From the NCBI RefSeq assembly GCF_910592395.1, contig NC_088309.1, positions 23,934,599 through 23,998,598 on the forward strand: a DNA stretch of 64,000 bases, given 5' to 3'. Each line of letters starts with the position of its first letter. Position 1 is the stretch's first letter. Both the position numbers and the translations under genes were made by a program. This DNA is from Lineus longissimus. Taxonomy: Eukaryota; Nemertea; Pilidiophora; Heteronemertea; Lineidae. Positions 11,177 through 21,224 of the stretch are shown here, piece after piece. The notes below the pieces were generated by a model that saw nothing but the letters and a program-made list of their open reading frames with translations, ran no database searches and was not told the origin of the DNA.

Positions 11177-12079
11177 TCATTCCGTAATGAATGTCTTGAG
11201 AGTGTTCCTTCTGAGAGTCAGCACCTCTCTAACTTGCCCATTGCCCATCTTTTCCCTCCTGACGAATGGATACACCGTATGAAGAATAGAACAATCTATA
11301 GTTACAACAGTGCCAGACGAAAGCCCAGCCTTATGACTTTTATTCTTAGAAGTACACTTAGTGATGTCAAAATTAGTTAGGGTTGCCATGGGGTGCCGAG
11401 GTGCCAATGGCCAGAGGTAGTCAAATGGGCGCCTCTTAAGAGGAAACACGTCAATCTTCTTGAAATTGTAACTTCTTTGATGGTAGGAATCTTCCCAGAT
11501 GTGTGTACTGTTCTGGTCATAGAACCCTACGTCCACAAATGGCCAACGCCATTCCTTCCTCTTGGTAGCCAACTTGTCTTCCTGGAAAAACCTGAGTTTG
11601 CGTTCATCGCCCAGCCACTGCCAGCCATAGTTGGGCCGAAGCCTTGAGAGAACTAGCTTGGCCTTTTCCTCATCGTCGGTGTCCATGATGACCCTTAACC
11701 CGTCGTCCCAGGGTGCAGGACCCATATGTCGTAACGAACCTAACAGAGTAGTCCCAAACATGATGTAGGTCATATTTGCATTATCCAACGTCTTCGTGAA
11801 CACCTCCATCGTTTTTAACATAGCTGATCTGTCATATTCCAGCAGAGCAGGTCTGAAGTATCTCGAAAGGTTCCCGAGTTGGACCTCGACCTTCGGATAG
11901 CGGACAACAGGGATGATGACCGGGCCAGCGCTGCTGCTGAACTGACTGAAGAAGTCCTTGCACGAGTCACAGACTGCTAAGATCATAACAACGACTGTTA
12001 TCTGGAGCAAAAGCATGAGGAATACCTTGAGAATCCGGCGCTTCTTCCTCGGGAGGATAGTCAGCATCGTTCTAGTCAT
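11177..12079 (-). CDS. LicD-family protein 1, divergent active site (probable pseudoenzyme)
   Basis: 300 residues, one coding exon. A short basic cytosolic tail is followed by one membrane span (about 20-37) and a lumenal LicD/fukutin-like domain, the layout of a type II Golgi protein. Family motifs are present: FGTTLLGSLRHMGPAPWDD (109-126), WPFVDVGFYDQNSTHIWE, DVFPLKRRPFDYLWP and YPFVRREKM near the end. The usual WDDDLD, whose acids bind the metal and donor phosphate in this nucleotidyltransferase-fold family, reads WDDGLR here, with Gly127 and Arg129 replacing two Asp. The frame is otherwise intact, so the protein may be made but catalytically weak or dead. The start ATG directly follows a good splice acceptor (CCACTACCAG), suggesting an upstream 5'-UTR exon. 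It is the 3'-most member of a tandem array of four. Confidence 0.85.
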   Translation of the reverse strand: MTRTMLTILPRKKRRILKVFLMLLLQITVVVMILAVCDSCKDFFSQFSSSAGPVIIPVVRYPKVEVQLGNLSRYFRPALLEYDRSAMLKTMEVFTKTLDNANMTYIMFGTTLLGSLRHMGPAPWDDGLRVIMDTDDEEKAKLVLSRLRPNYGWQWLGDERKLRFFQEDKLATKRKEWRWPFVDVGFYDQNSTHIWEDSYHQRSYNFKKIDVFPLKRRPFDYLWPLAPRHPMATLTNFDITKCTSKNKSHKAGLSSGTVVTIDCSILHTVYPFVRREKMGNGQVREVLTLRRNTLKTFITE

Positions 12080-12956
12080 CTGGTAGTGGAACCAACTATT
12101 AAGTGTAAAACGAACTTTTTAAACGGTGTAGCTGAAAGATATTGATAGCGCTCTCATTTACAAATTGCAAATCCATTGTTCTGCACTAAGAATAGGATTG
12201 ACATGCAGTCATAGTTTCTTCAAAATAATGCAAATATATATCCTTCTCTTCGTATAGCAAAAATGCAAGCAAATGTTTCGTTGGTGAGATGTCGGACGGA
12301 ATTCCGGATCTATTTCAGAAGTACACGTATAGTGACTTTGAACAGTTTGTATTACACTATGCATTCACTCAATTGATATCCAAAACAACAGAATTTAATG
12401 TCCGTCACCCTCCAAAGTCCGTAGTTTCGTGTGCATTATATCGGTCATCTCGTATGTAGCTGCGTTCAATTGACCTCGGGTTTAGACAATGGCTATGACG
12501 AAATCTCAGGAGACAACCAAAAGCACTTGGCCATGGTGCTCAGTAATTACGGTAATGTAGGTCATGATAAGAAGGCCCAATTTGTCTATTTTAATACTGT
12601 TCAATGCATACATTCATACTTATGAACGTACAAGGATCACGCTATTGTTCCAATATTTTTATGAATCAAATGTCGACCGAGTTATGCATGCGCTATGGTT
12701 TTGATCTCATGATGATAAAGAGGTTAACATATCACTGGTCAGGCCACTCACATTTCTCATGTTTAGTTTGAGGTGTTTTAAAACTTTTATACCGAAGATG
12801 AGATACATGTATTACCATAGTTGTCTTACCAAACACCACTCGAAAGGGCTCAGTTTCGTATCAATACCTAATGCACAACTGTTTCACTATGTTCAGTCAT
12901 TTTGGTATCGATGGACGGTCTCACTTCACCGCTCCGGTTAAAAAGTTGGAGGTACA
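12080..12956. other. Spacer between LicD genes 1 and 2
   Basis: Must hold the 5' region of LicD gene 1 and the 3' end of LicD gene 2 on the minus strand. No exon, promoter motif or repeat could be recognised with confidence. Confidence 0.4.
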
Positions 12957-13877
12957 TCAGACAAGGACGGTCCGTTCAACACTTCCGTTTCTGTACGCCA
13001 GTGTTTCTTTTATAGACCCATTTTGCATCTTTTCCCTTTGAACAAAGGGGAACTGAATGTTCAGCTCTTTGCAAGCGATTTTCTTTATCGTGTGGTAACT
13101 CTCTTCATTTTTATGGTTCATAGGCGAGGAATGACATTCAGTTATGTTGTAGACGGTACTCAGCGCGGCGTAGGAATCGTGAGGTGCATTGATCCGCAAG
13201 TTTTCAAATGGCCTTTTGGTCAACGGAAAAATATCCTTCTTCCTATAAGTATGCAGATTTTTATTCCACTTGGCGGTATCCCAAATGTGCGTTGAGTTTT
13301 CCGCAAAGAAAAATATATCAAGGAAAGGCCAATATATGTTATGTGTGTACCTAATCCATCCTTCCCACCACGCTCTTGTTTTCTGATCGGGATAAAGCTT
13401 CCACTGAAAGCCCGTGAAGAGTTTATACCCTGGCTCCAATGTCTTCAGCACTTCTTGGACCTTTCCCCGGTCCTTAATGTGCACCAAGATATCCAAGTCA
13501 TCGTCCCATGGAATAGGCCCCAAGTGTCGGTAAGACCCGAGAAGCGTCCCAGCGTACATAAAGTAAGAGATACTATACTTTTCCATTGTATCACTAAACA
13601 CTTGTAAGAGATTGATAATATCGTCTTTTTCTTGTTTCGAAAGAACTGGTCTAAAATATTGCTCATAGTCCAGAGATATTTTCCATTCATATTTGACGAC
13701 ATTTCGGACGGAGTGTCGGTAACAGAAATAGATACTGGCATGCACCAAGAATACCAATAAAATTGACAAGGTAAATCCAAACAAAATTCGACGCCATCTT
13801 CGACAGACTCCCTGAGAGAAAAATCTGCGATTGTGCATGTAAGCCATTTCCAATGTCGTGCTATCTAATGTCAACAT
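12957..13877 (-). CDS. LicD-family transferase 2
   Basis: 306 residues from the first ATG of the frame (13877). An ATG at 13847 has the better context (GGAAATGG) and gives a protein 10 residues shorter. Membrane span at about residues 31-53, then a lumenal domain with GTLLGSYRHLGPIPWDDDLD, in which the WDDDLD acids are complete, and later WPFLDIFFFAENSTHIWD, DIFPLTKRPFENL and FPFVQREKM. The LicD family transfers phospho-alcohol or phospho-sugar groups from nucleotide donors: bacterial LicD adds phosphocholine, and fukutin and FKRP add ribitol phosphate. The substrate here is unknown. Several N-x-S/T sites fit a secretory-pathway location. It has the same strand and organisation as its neighbours, so it arose by tandem duplication. 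Confidence 0.88.
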   Translation of the reverse strand: MLTLDSTTLEMAYMHNRRFFSQGVCRRWRRILFGFTLSILLVFLVHASIYFCYRHSVRNVVKYEWKISLDYEQYFRPVLSKQEKDDIINLLQVFSDTMEKYSISYFMYAGTLLGSYRHLGPIPWDDDLDILVHIKDRGKVQEVLKTLEPGYKLFTGFQWKLYPDQKTRAWWEGWIRYTHNIYWPFLDIFFFAENSTHIWDTAKWNKNLHTYRKKDIFPLTKRPFENLRINAPHDSYAALSTVYNITECHSSPMNHKNEESYHTIKKIACKELNIQFPFVQREKMQNGSIKETLAYRNGSVERTVLV

Positions 13878-13886
13878 TAGCTTCAA

Positions 13887-15492
13887 TGCGACTGACTGCC
13901 GACCTGCAACACTACCAGCTACCGACTTCTCAAACTACCAGGACTACTGAATGTTTTTCGCTGTGTCTCGACGTGTCTCCAAGTCACGCTGTTAGCGCAG
14001 AACGAAGGCCTCTTTCAACTTCTTCAGGGCGGAGTATCCTTGAACTAAAGTGTACAGCAGGCACTGCATCAGTATAGTCAATACCTAAAAAAGATGACAA
14101 AATCTTATATTTGCGATTACATGTAGCCTACGTGTCACTTGGACTTACATGAACTTACATTTTTCGTTTTCATTTTGTCCCGAGAATTTATCAGGGGCCA
14201 TAGTACTGGTTACATTCAAAAACGGATTGATGTGTCGGCTCAATCTGGCCCACATCATTGTTCTCCATTAGTACTCACTTGGAAGCTAGTTTAGGATGTA
14301 ACAGCAATTTCAATACGGTTTAGATCAAATGGTGGCGGGGTGGTCGGATGTCTTGCATTCTTGAGTGACAAAATAGACCACGTCGGTCCATCCGGCGCCG
14401 TTCCCACTAGTCCATTGTGAAGCCTACCTATACCCGCAATGCCTCCATGTTCAAGGGTGCAGATCGATTGTTGCAAAGATGAAATGACTTGTCCATGAGT
14501 ACCGACACAAAATTTCACGTGACCACACCCAACCTCCAATGCGGAAATCCTCCGTTGCCATGGAGACTCTTGGTTTTGCCACTCAATCGAATTGATTATT
14601 GCCATTGGCAAATAGGAGTCTCCAAGACTCAGATGAGGTTTCTGAAAGCATTCATATATACCGCCTTGCCAGGATTTCTAGAGAATTTTCAGCTTTTGGG
14701 CTTTTCTTTGTCAATTTCAACGATTTTCTTCCCAAACGAGTTTGATTCAACCCTCAATCTTGATCAAACTGATACAAAACTTGAATAATGGCCCAATCAG
14801 TATAAAGCCGTAGTTGGTAAAACCTGTACACTGGACGCTGACGCAGGGTTTTGTATCATTGGATTGTATTGCATGGGTTCCATGAACCTCACCTCCTGTT
14901 CATGATGAAATGTTTATTTGATTTGGTAACCTAAACACGTGACCAAACCACCACTCACACAGAATCAACTGGTCGTCTTACAAGTTATTGAGGTCAATGC
15001 TACGGTCTATAGCGTTGACCTCAATAACTTGCACAGTGACATCTGAAGACCATCCCTTGAAATAAAATTGAACTTCCTCAATTATCGTGTATTGTGCCCC
15101 TACATCTACAGGTAGCCCAACGAGGCCTCAGCGAATTTGTGACTGTGCCACACTTCCAATCGTGGATAACGAGGAGTGTGAGCAAGATGTCTCTGCCCAG
15201 TATTGTGAACAAGACCTTAATTATTGGTGAAAAACAAGCAAAGATACAATAATTGATCATTCGTGTAATCAAGTATGAATTAGATTTATTTTTGATTGTT
15301 GTAAAAACTCTTTTGATAATCTCAATTACGTCAGCATTGAAAATTAGATGAAAATTCTCTTTCACAGTTGGGCAAGGTTTGTTTAAGCCTTATTTTGGTC
15401 TCATGTCATAGAATCCTTTTACGGTTCCTTCTGTTTATGAATTAGCAAATGTAAACTTGGAAGAGTAGATTGTTCGTCTTGATGCTTATCCA
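13887..15492. other. Spacer between LicD genes 2 and 3
   Basis: No coding exon is supported. It contains a long near-perfect hairpin at 14981-15031. The rest probably holds the promoter and 5' UTR of LicD gene 2 and the 3' UTR of LicD gene 3. Confidence 0.4.
14981..15031. repeat. 21-bp near-perfect inverted repeat (stable hairpin)
   Basis: CAAGTTATTGAGGTCAATGC plus T (14981-15001) pairs with 15011-15031 across a 9-nt loop, with a single G:T wobble. Weaker complementarity extends outward (GGTCGTCTT / AAGACCATC). It may be a miniature transposon end pair or a transcribed hairpin. Confidence 0.75.
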
Positions 15493-16470
15493 TCATAAGT
15501 AAACAGTTCGAACAACAGTCCCATTGCCAAACGCCAGAACCTCTTTAGTTGTAGCGTTCTTGTGGTGTTCCCTCCTTACGAATGGATACTGCATGTTCAG
15601 CTGAAGGCACGGAATCCGTTTAGTCCTTGAGAAAGCCATTTGTGTCTTATGACTCATGTCATTTGTCACACAATCTGACGTGTTGAAATTAACATCCAAG
15701 ACAGCCTGTGTATCTTTAGGTGCATAGAGCCAGAGATTTTCATACGGTCTTTTCCTAAGAGGGAACACATCCACCTTTTTATAAATGTCAAAATCCTTTA
15801 ACCATTCTTTCGTATCCCAAATATGAGTGGCGTTTTCAGTGTAGAAAAATATATCCACAAAAGGCCACCTCCATCGTCCTAATCTCTCCCACCACGCCCT
15901 GTAAGGCCTGGAGCCATCATCTAAATACAACTTCCATATGAACCCTGTATATAGTTTATATTTTGGTTGTAATGTATCCAACGCCACCTTGACCCTCTCA
16001 CGGTCTGTATAGTTAACCATAACGTCTAAGTCATCGTCCCAGGGAATGCAACCCATATGTCTCCACGACCCTATAAGGGTCCCAGAATACATGAGGTAAG
16101 AAATATTAAATCGCTCCAAAGTATTAACAAAGACATCAAGAATACCTATCATATCTGAAGTGTCAGATTCGGTTAGAATTGGTCTGAAATATGTCCTAAG
16201 GTCCGCATCTGCTTTCCAGACATATTGGGTCTCTTCAATATCGAAATAATACTTGTACATGGACACACAGTTCATGATAGCTACGATTACTAATGCCAAA
16301 GCAATACCGAATCGAAACTTCCTGTTACTCCGCCATGTTTTCGCAGCCCTCAGAGACACATTATTCCAGCTGAATAGGGGAGAATCTCCCCGTTTCCTTG
16401 GTGACGAGATCAGCATCTCTGCGTCTTCCTCGTCCAAATTTTGTTGATTTACTTGCTTTATTATAGCCAT
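15493..16470 (-). CDS. LicD-family transferase 3
   Basis: 325 residues, one coding exon, true ATG start. The cytosolic tail is longer than in members 1 and 2 and carries an acidic DAEMLI sequence that fits a [DE]xxxL[LI] sorting signal. Membrane span at about 53-70. The catalytic block GTLIGSWRHMGCIPWDDDLD ends at residue 149 with all acids present. It is followed by WPFVDIFFYTENATHIWD, DVFPLRKRPYENLWL and YPFVRREHH. A Golgi phospho-transferase role is inferred from the family; the acceptor is unknown. The lumenal domain has multiple N-glycosylation sequons. It is closest in layout to members 2 and 4. Confidence 0.9.
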   Translation of the reverse strand: MAIIKQVNQQNLDEEDAEMLISSPRKRGDSPLFSWNNVSLRAAKTWRSNRKFRFGIALALVIVAIMNCVSMYKYYFDIEETQYVWKADADLRTYFRPILTESDTSDMIGILDVFVNTLERFNISYLMYSGTLIGSWRHMGCIPWDDDLDVMVNYTDRERVKVALDTLQPKYKLYTGFIWKLYLDDGSRPYRAWWERLGRWRWPFVDIFFYTENATHIWDTKEWLKDFDIYKKVDVFPLRKRPYENLWLYAPKDTQAVLDVNFNTSDCVTNDMSHKTQMAFSRTKRIPCLQLNMQYPFVRREHHKNATTKEVLAFGNGTVVRTVYL

Positions 16471-17935
16471 AATTCACAGCGCGATGGCTAGTCAAATAGT
16501 CACACTCCCCAATACATGTACAGTAGGCCTACATACAGAATCACGCTTCAATTTCACTTGTCCAGACCAAGGCGTTCAATAACTCAAGCATTCCCAGGTG
16601 TTTACGTCGATTGAATGGGGAGACGCGGAGAAATGAGGTATAAATATCCACAAATACTGAAATAGAATCTATTGATGAGGCTGCAACCAGGCCAGGGTAC
16701 GCCGACAGGAGTCCAACGGAGGCTGCAGGCCATCATATTTCGTCGATGACCTTGACCTTTATAACGGGACTTGCGTGATACAGACCGGCATGGTGTGTAC
16801 GATCTATGAGGGTGCACTATGAATGTCGTCATGGATATATCAAATCGTTTTTCACTCTGTCCATGAGCACAAAAGAGAACCACGTCAAATATATACTACT
16901 TTCTCACTTCTAAGGCCCAGCCATCTTTACAAATGGGGGGGGGGGGGATTTTAGGCCACTATTGCCATTGACGCTGCTGGTCAATCAAGAAAGAAACTTA
17001 CTCCCGTCGTGGGCTTACCAAAATGAACACATACACTGGCTAAGGCCTACTGCAGTGGAAACTCGAGCATATACATGTATGTCTGCATGCTGCGTATGCC
17101 TATTCCTTGTCTTCAATGTACATGTACATCAATACAATCACGGTCCTAAAAATATGGTTATATCAAGTCCATGATATCATCAGTATACCACAAACGCTCA
17201 AGAACAATACAGATCCAAAGCGACCATGTTGCGACGAGCACATGATTTATACCCGCCGAACAGACAAAGAGCAGACAGCTCTCACAGACGCTGCTTCAGT
17301 TTCCTCACTCGTGCACACGGTCACATCACAGCTCTACACATTTGTTATCAAGCACATGCCTTGCATCCAGTTGGAACGCAGCTGGGTCACGTTTACAAGT
17401 TCAGTAAAAAGCAACCTATTCACAAGCGCGTGGTTTTATTATTTGTTTAATAAAGGTGAGGGTTCTTGACAGTGGAAAGGAGGGAGGAATGTATGTCAGC
17501 CTAGATCAATACACATGACCAAAATGTTCGGGCCTGCCTCTACCTTTTAATTGACGCCGAAGCAGCGCGGAAGCTGGGTTTTATCCCACTTGCACATCTC
17601 ACGCCATCTTCAGTGCCAGAATGCAACTTATTTGGAAGTGGCAGAAGGAAGTGATGTGTTGCTATAAATCAAACTAGCAGTCATTTATAAAAACAATCAG
17701 TCATAATCAACAAAATAAATGGCACATGGTACTTGTATATACATGTACATGCACACTTTTGTACATAATAAATGGTATATTTGATTGCAAAACCTGTTTG
17801 TAGAATGGAAGGCACCAAAAAACATATAGATCATCTCTTCAACGACAAATAATTTTTGTGACCGTTTTTCATTAATGTGATAGTGTAAACCGGGCTTCCC
17901 CGACAGTCACTAATCACAATTTAGGAAGACGCGAC
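16471..17935. other. Spacer between LicD genes 3 and 4
   Basis: No exon is supported. A run of 13 G lies at 16935-16947 and repeated TACATGTACAT words occur near 17120 and 17740. It probably includes the 5' region of LicD gene 3 and the 3' UTR of LicD gene 4. Confidence 0.4.
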
Positions 17936-20381
17936 TTAGAGTATCACAGTTTGCAATGGAGTCTGCCCAGGGAGCATCAATTCCTCCTTCACTGAGCCAT
18001 TTGATAACACTGTTCTGTGAACGAAGGGGTACTGCTTGCTCAAAACGGCACACTCCACTTCTTTGATATCCTTGTAGTAATGCTCTGTCAAGTGGTTCTG
18101 ATGATTAGAGGCACAAACAGAGATGTTGTAGTTCGTGTCGAGGACTTTTCTTGCATTGTTTGGGCCGTATGGCCAAAGATAGGAAAATGGCCGCCGTTTT
18201 AGCGGAAAGACGTCCTCCTTTCTCCAAACGAACGCGTCTTTGTTCCACGGTGTGCTGTCCCAAATATGAGTAGCGTTCTCATCGTAAAAGAAGATATCGA
18301 CGAAGGGCCAACACCAGCGGTAGAAGTAACGAAAGATATTGCGCCCGAAGAAGCCAACATTATGCCTAAAGTTCAGGTCATCCATGTAAAATTTCCACTG
18401 GTATCCGGTGAACATCTTAAAAGTTGGCCGAAGTTTTGAAAGCGCGTCAAGAAGTTGCTGTTTCTGTTTTAAGTCGCATAAGAAATCTAGATCATCATCC
18501 CAAGGAATTGGCCCGTGGTTTCGATAGGATCCTATCAAGGTCCCACCGTACATAAAATAAGTTAGGTTGGCAGCGTCAAGAGTGTGCATGAATACCTCTA
18601 GCGTCCGTAACAAGTCGTTAGTATCCATGCTACTGAGCGGCGAAGAGAAATATGGTCTGAGTGATTCGTCTACTTTCCACGGATACGGCATTAAATATTG
18701 GTGTGCATCCCTTGACGTTTTAAACATAGTTGATACATTTAATTTTGTGCCTAATACAATCAAACCAAACGTTAATAATATGACCACCAGTTTCCGTTTT
18801 GAGCAATACTCGGCAATCTTTGGCATTGTAAGTTTCCAAACGCCGCCGATAAGGCGTTTGAGCCGTGCCTCAACCATTGTGTATTTCCGTTGCTTGTCGG
18901 AGTCGTGTCCAGAGTCCGTGCATCCAGGAGGCAGTTTTACGTACATGTATGACATCCAGTCCTGTCCGCCTATAAACAGCACCTGAAATAAGAACATAGA
19001 TTATTTCGTTGAATATCATGCCACAAGTTAATGGGTGATAATGCACTTTATGGATCGCGACGGACGCATCTTGACCCTCAATGTATTGACTTTGCTATAA
19101 AGCTTAACAGACAACGCGCGTATGGACGGAGGTAACGGATATACCGCTGGAAGTTCAGTATGGACGGGCGGCTTCTCGCTAAAAGACTCAATTTGCTAAC
19201 ATGGCTGATCTATGTCCAATCTTAGAGAAATCAACCTCTCTAAAAGGAGCAAATGGATGTTGAAAATGAATGAGCAAACTGTAACAATTTCTACCTCAGA
19301 TAATGCATACTAGCACCAGTAGTCCGGTAGACGGTAATAAAGGCACTGGAAAAAAAGGCACGGGAAAAAAGGTACGGACTAAAAGGCACTAGGTAAAAAA
19401 GGCACTGGAAAAGAGGCACTAGGTAAAAAGGCACTAGGAAAAAAGGCACTAGGAAAAAAGGCACTAGGAAAAAAGGCACTGGAAAAAAGGCACCAGGAAA
19501 AAAAGGCACTGGGTAAAAAAGGCATTGAAAAAAAAGGCAATGGAAAAATGGCACCAGAAAAAATCACATCAAATGGGATCAGATGTTTAACAAGTAGTTA
19601 AATCAAAGTCTGTGTGGGCACATGGAGTAACGGTATTTCAGTTGATCGATTCGGCACATTACACGATATTGCCAATTCGAATACAATGTCCTATGCCACG
19701 TAGGCATTGCTCCATGGTTTTTGTTCCTGCATTGTAGTCCGCACACAGGTTCTGCAGCCGCCTCTGATGTTCCTGTACTGCGCGACGAACTCGTTTCCTA
19801 GGTTGGTTGCCGATAGCGTTTTGTGCGAGAACGGTGCGAACGCTTTGTTCCTCGAGCTGCAGGTTCTTGATAAACTTCCAAACAGTTGGATGCGTGTGGC
19901 CGACCATAGGCTTGAATTTATTGTTCCATGCTTCGCACAGTAGTCCAACACCTGGACAATTGACCTATAGATAGCCCTATCAACGGCGCGATATCATCGG
20001 GCTTATTGATCTCATGAATGATTTGCGCTCGTGATGATAATGCATTGCCAACCTACTTTTTTTTGTGCCTTGAAGATATAGAACTTAGAAGATATCATAT
20101 GAGGCATCAAATGAGACAGAGCCGGTTACATGGCCAGAGAATAAGCCCTTTGGGCGTCATCTTGACCCTCAATGTACTGACATTGCTAAGCTTGCACCGA
20201 CCGCAACGCGCGTCCAATACCGGAGGCAACGGATGCCATACCGCTGGAAGTTCAGTATGCCGGCGTAGGGCGACGGATTCTCTCGCCATGATAAAATCCT
20301 TTCTTGCTAGGATATTCTATCTAAGGACATTTCAAACCACTAAAACACAGTATTGAACACCAGCAATCAAAAACTTACCAT
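17936..20381 (-). CDS. LicD-family transferase 4, two exons
   Basis: Exon 2 (17936-18982) starts right after the acceptor TTCTTATTTCAG. Upstream, exon 1 ends CTGTACTATG followed by the strong donor GTAAGT; its last three bases (20379-20381) are an ATG that joins in phase to GTG CTG TTT. The joined protein has 349 residues. A cytosolic tail of about 65 residues, membrane span at about 66-80, then a LicD domain with GGTLIGSYRNHGPIPWDDDLD (all acids kept, 162-167), WPFVDIFFYDENATHIWD, DVFPLKRRPFSYLWP and YPFVHR. If exon 1 were not used, an internal Met (WMSYMY) could start translation. The 1.4-kb intron is full of repeats. It is the 5'-most member of the array, with a start divergent from the EGF-like gene at 21225. 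Confidence 0.85.
19045..19190 (+). repeat. Dispersed repeat, unit 1 (partner at 20148-20295)
   Basis: Shares CATCTTGACCCTCAATGTA, CAACGCGCGT and the block ACCGCTGGAAGTTCAGTATG with 20148-20295 in the same orientation, at roughly 75-80 percent identity by eye. The pair brackets the minisatellite and the MULE fragment inside the LicD gene 4 intron. Confidence 0.6.
19323..19560. repeat. Minisatellite of about 15-bp units
   Basis: Units of the form GGCACTAGGAAAAAA with variants (GGCACTGGAAAAAA, GGCACCAGGAAAAA). Read on the minus strand it yields Phe-Pro-rich open frames that are artefacts. It lies in the LicD gene 4 intron. Confidence 0.85.
19659..19945 (-). pseudogene. MULE-type transposase C-terminal fragment
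   Basis: The minus-strand frame reads CEAWNNKFKPMVGHTHPTVW followed by KFIKNLQLEEQ. The WN-x-F-x9-HP-x-W-x-F-I pattern is typical of the end of Mutator-like transposases found in many invertebrate genomes. Only about 95 residues remain, without the catalytic core. It lies inside the LicD gene 4 intron in the same orientation as the gene. Confidence 0.55.
20148..20295 (+). repeat. Dispersed repeat, unit 2 (partner at 19045-19190)
   Basis: See the partner unit. Here the block ACCGCTGGAAGTTCAGTATG is followed by CCGGCGTAGGGCGACGG. A shorter related CATCTTGACCCTCAA piece occurs at about 31438. Confidence 0.6.
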
Positions 20382-21224
20382 AGTACAGGCTCAGGAATAA
20401 ACTGTGCTGATCACTGACGCTGCATGGACTGAAATCTTCAGACTATGTACAATCATCACGATCATGATGCCAAGATAAGATATGCTGTATCTTGGCACAT
20501 GGAGGCTAAGTCATGTCATAATAGCCTTACGTAATCGGTGGTGGTTATCTGTATAGCTGCCGTAATCCTTATCTAAACTTGTCTATCCAGCTGGCTATTA
20601 CCACATCGGATGCGGCGAGGCTGTAAAGGACTACATACAGCTTGCTACAGCTACTGCAGCCTATGTTGAGAAGATTTTGCTACATGTAGCTCTCTTTTTC
20701 ATATAAATTTTTTCTAGGTGTAAGCTCAGACGGCCGAGACATAGTGGCTGTCGCAGCGATGCATCCGTTTTGGATCACGCGCAGGCGGCAAAAGTTAGTA
20801 AATATAGTGCAGTGCTGCACACCAACACATGGCTAGGCGTAAGAGTGCACGAAAAGTTGAAAAACCCGCTGATGGTAGGAGAATAGGGGCCATCGACTTG
20901 TCCAAAACTGGATGTTTACTTGTGACCCACCCATTATCAAAAACAGCATCGCTGACATGGGAATAAGCAAATTTTGATTAATGTAACCAATTGTTGTTCA
21001 CAGTCTTTACTCTTTGATTGAGGCGAATGAGGTATCCAAAGCAAGCACACGGCGTGATATACTTTATAGATTTGCCCATGTTGTTTGCACAGCCCGTATC
21101 CTTGTTTGTCACCCAGATAAGAGTTGAACTGCTAGATGTATGACGAACGATCCCGAGAAGGGAGTGGACTAGCATGGTCTTAAGGAGCAGGAATGTTGTG
21201 AATTAACTAAGATTTGCCTTAACG
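20382..21224. other. Divergent intergenic region, LicD gene 4 and EGF-like gene
   Basis: 843 bp between the inferred start codons of two divergently transcribed genes. It should contain both promoters. No TATA box or other motif is convincing by eye. Confidence 0.4.

Noticed and set aside
19291-19567. Phe-Pro-rich minus-strand frames
   Set aside because: Artefact of the 15-bp minisatellite.
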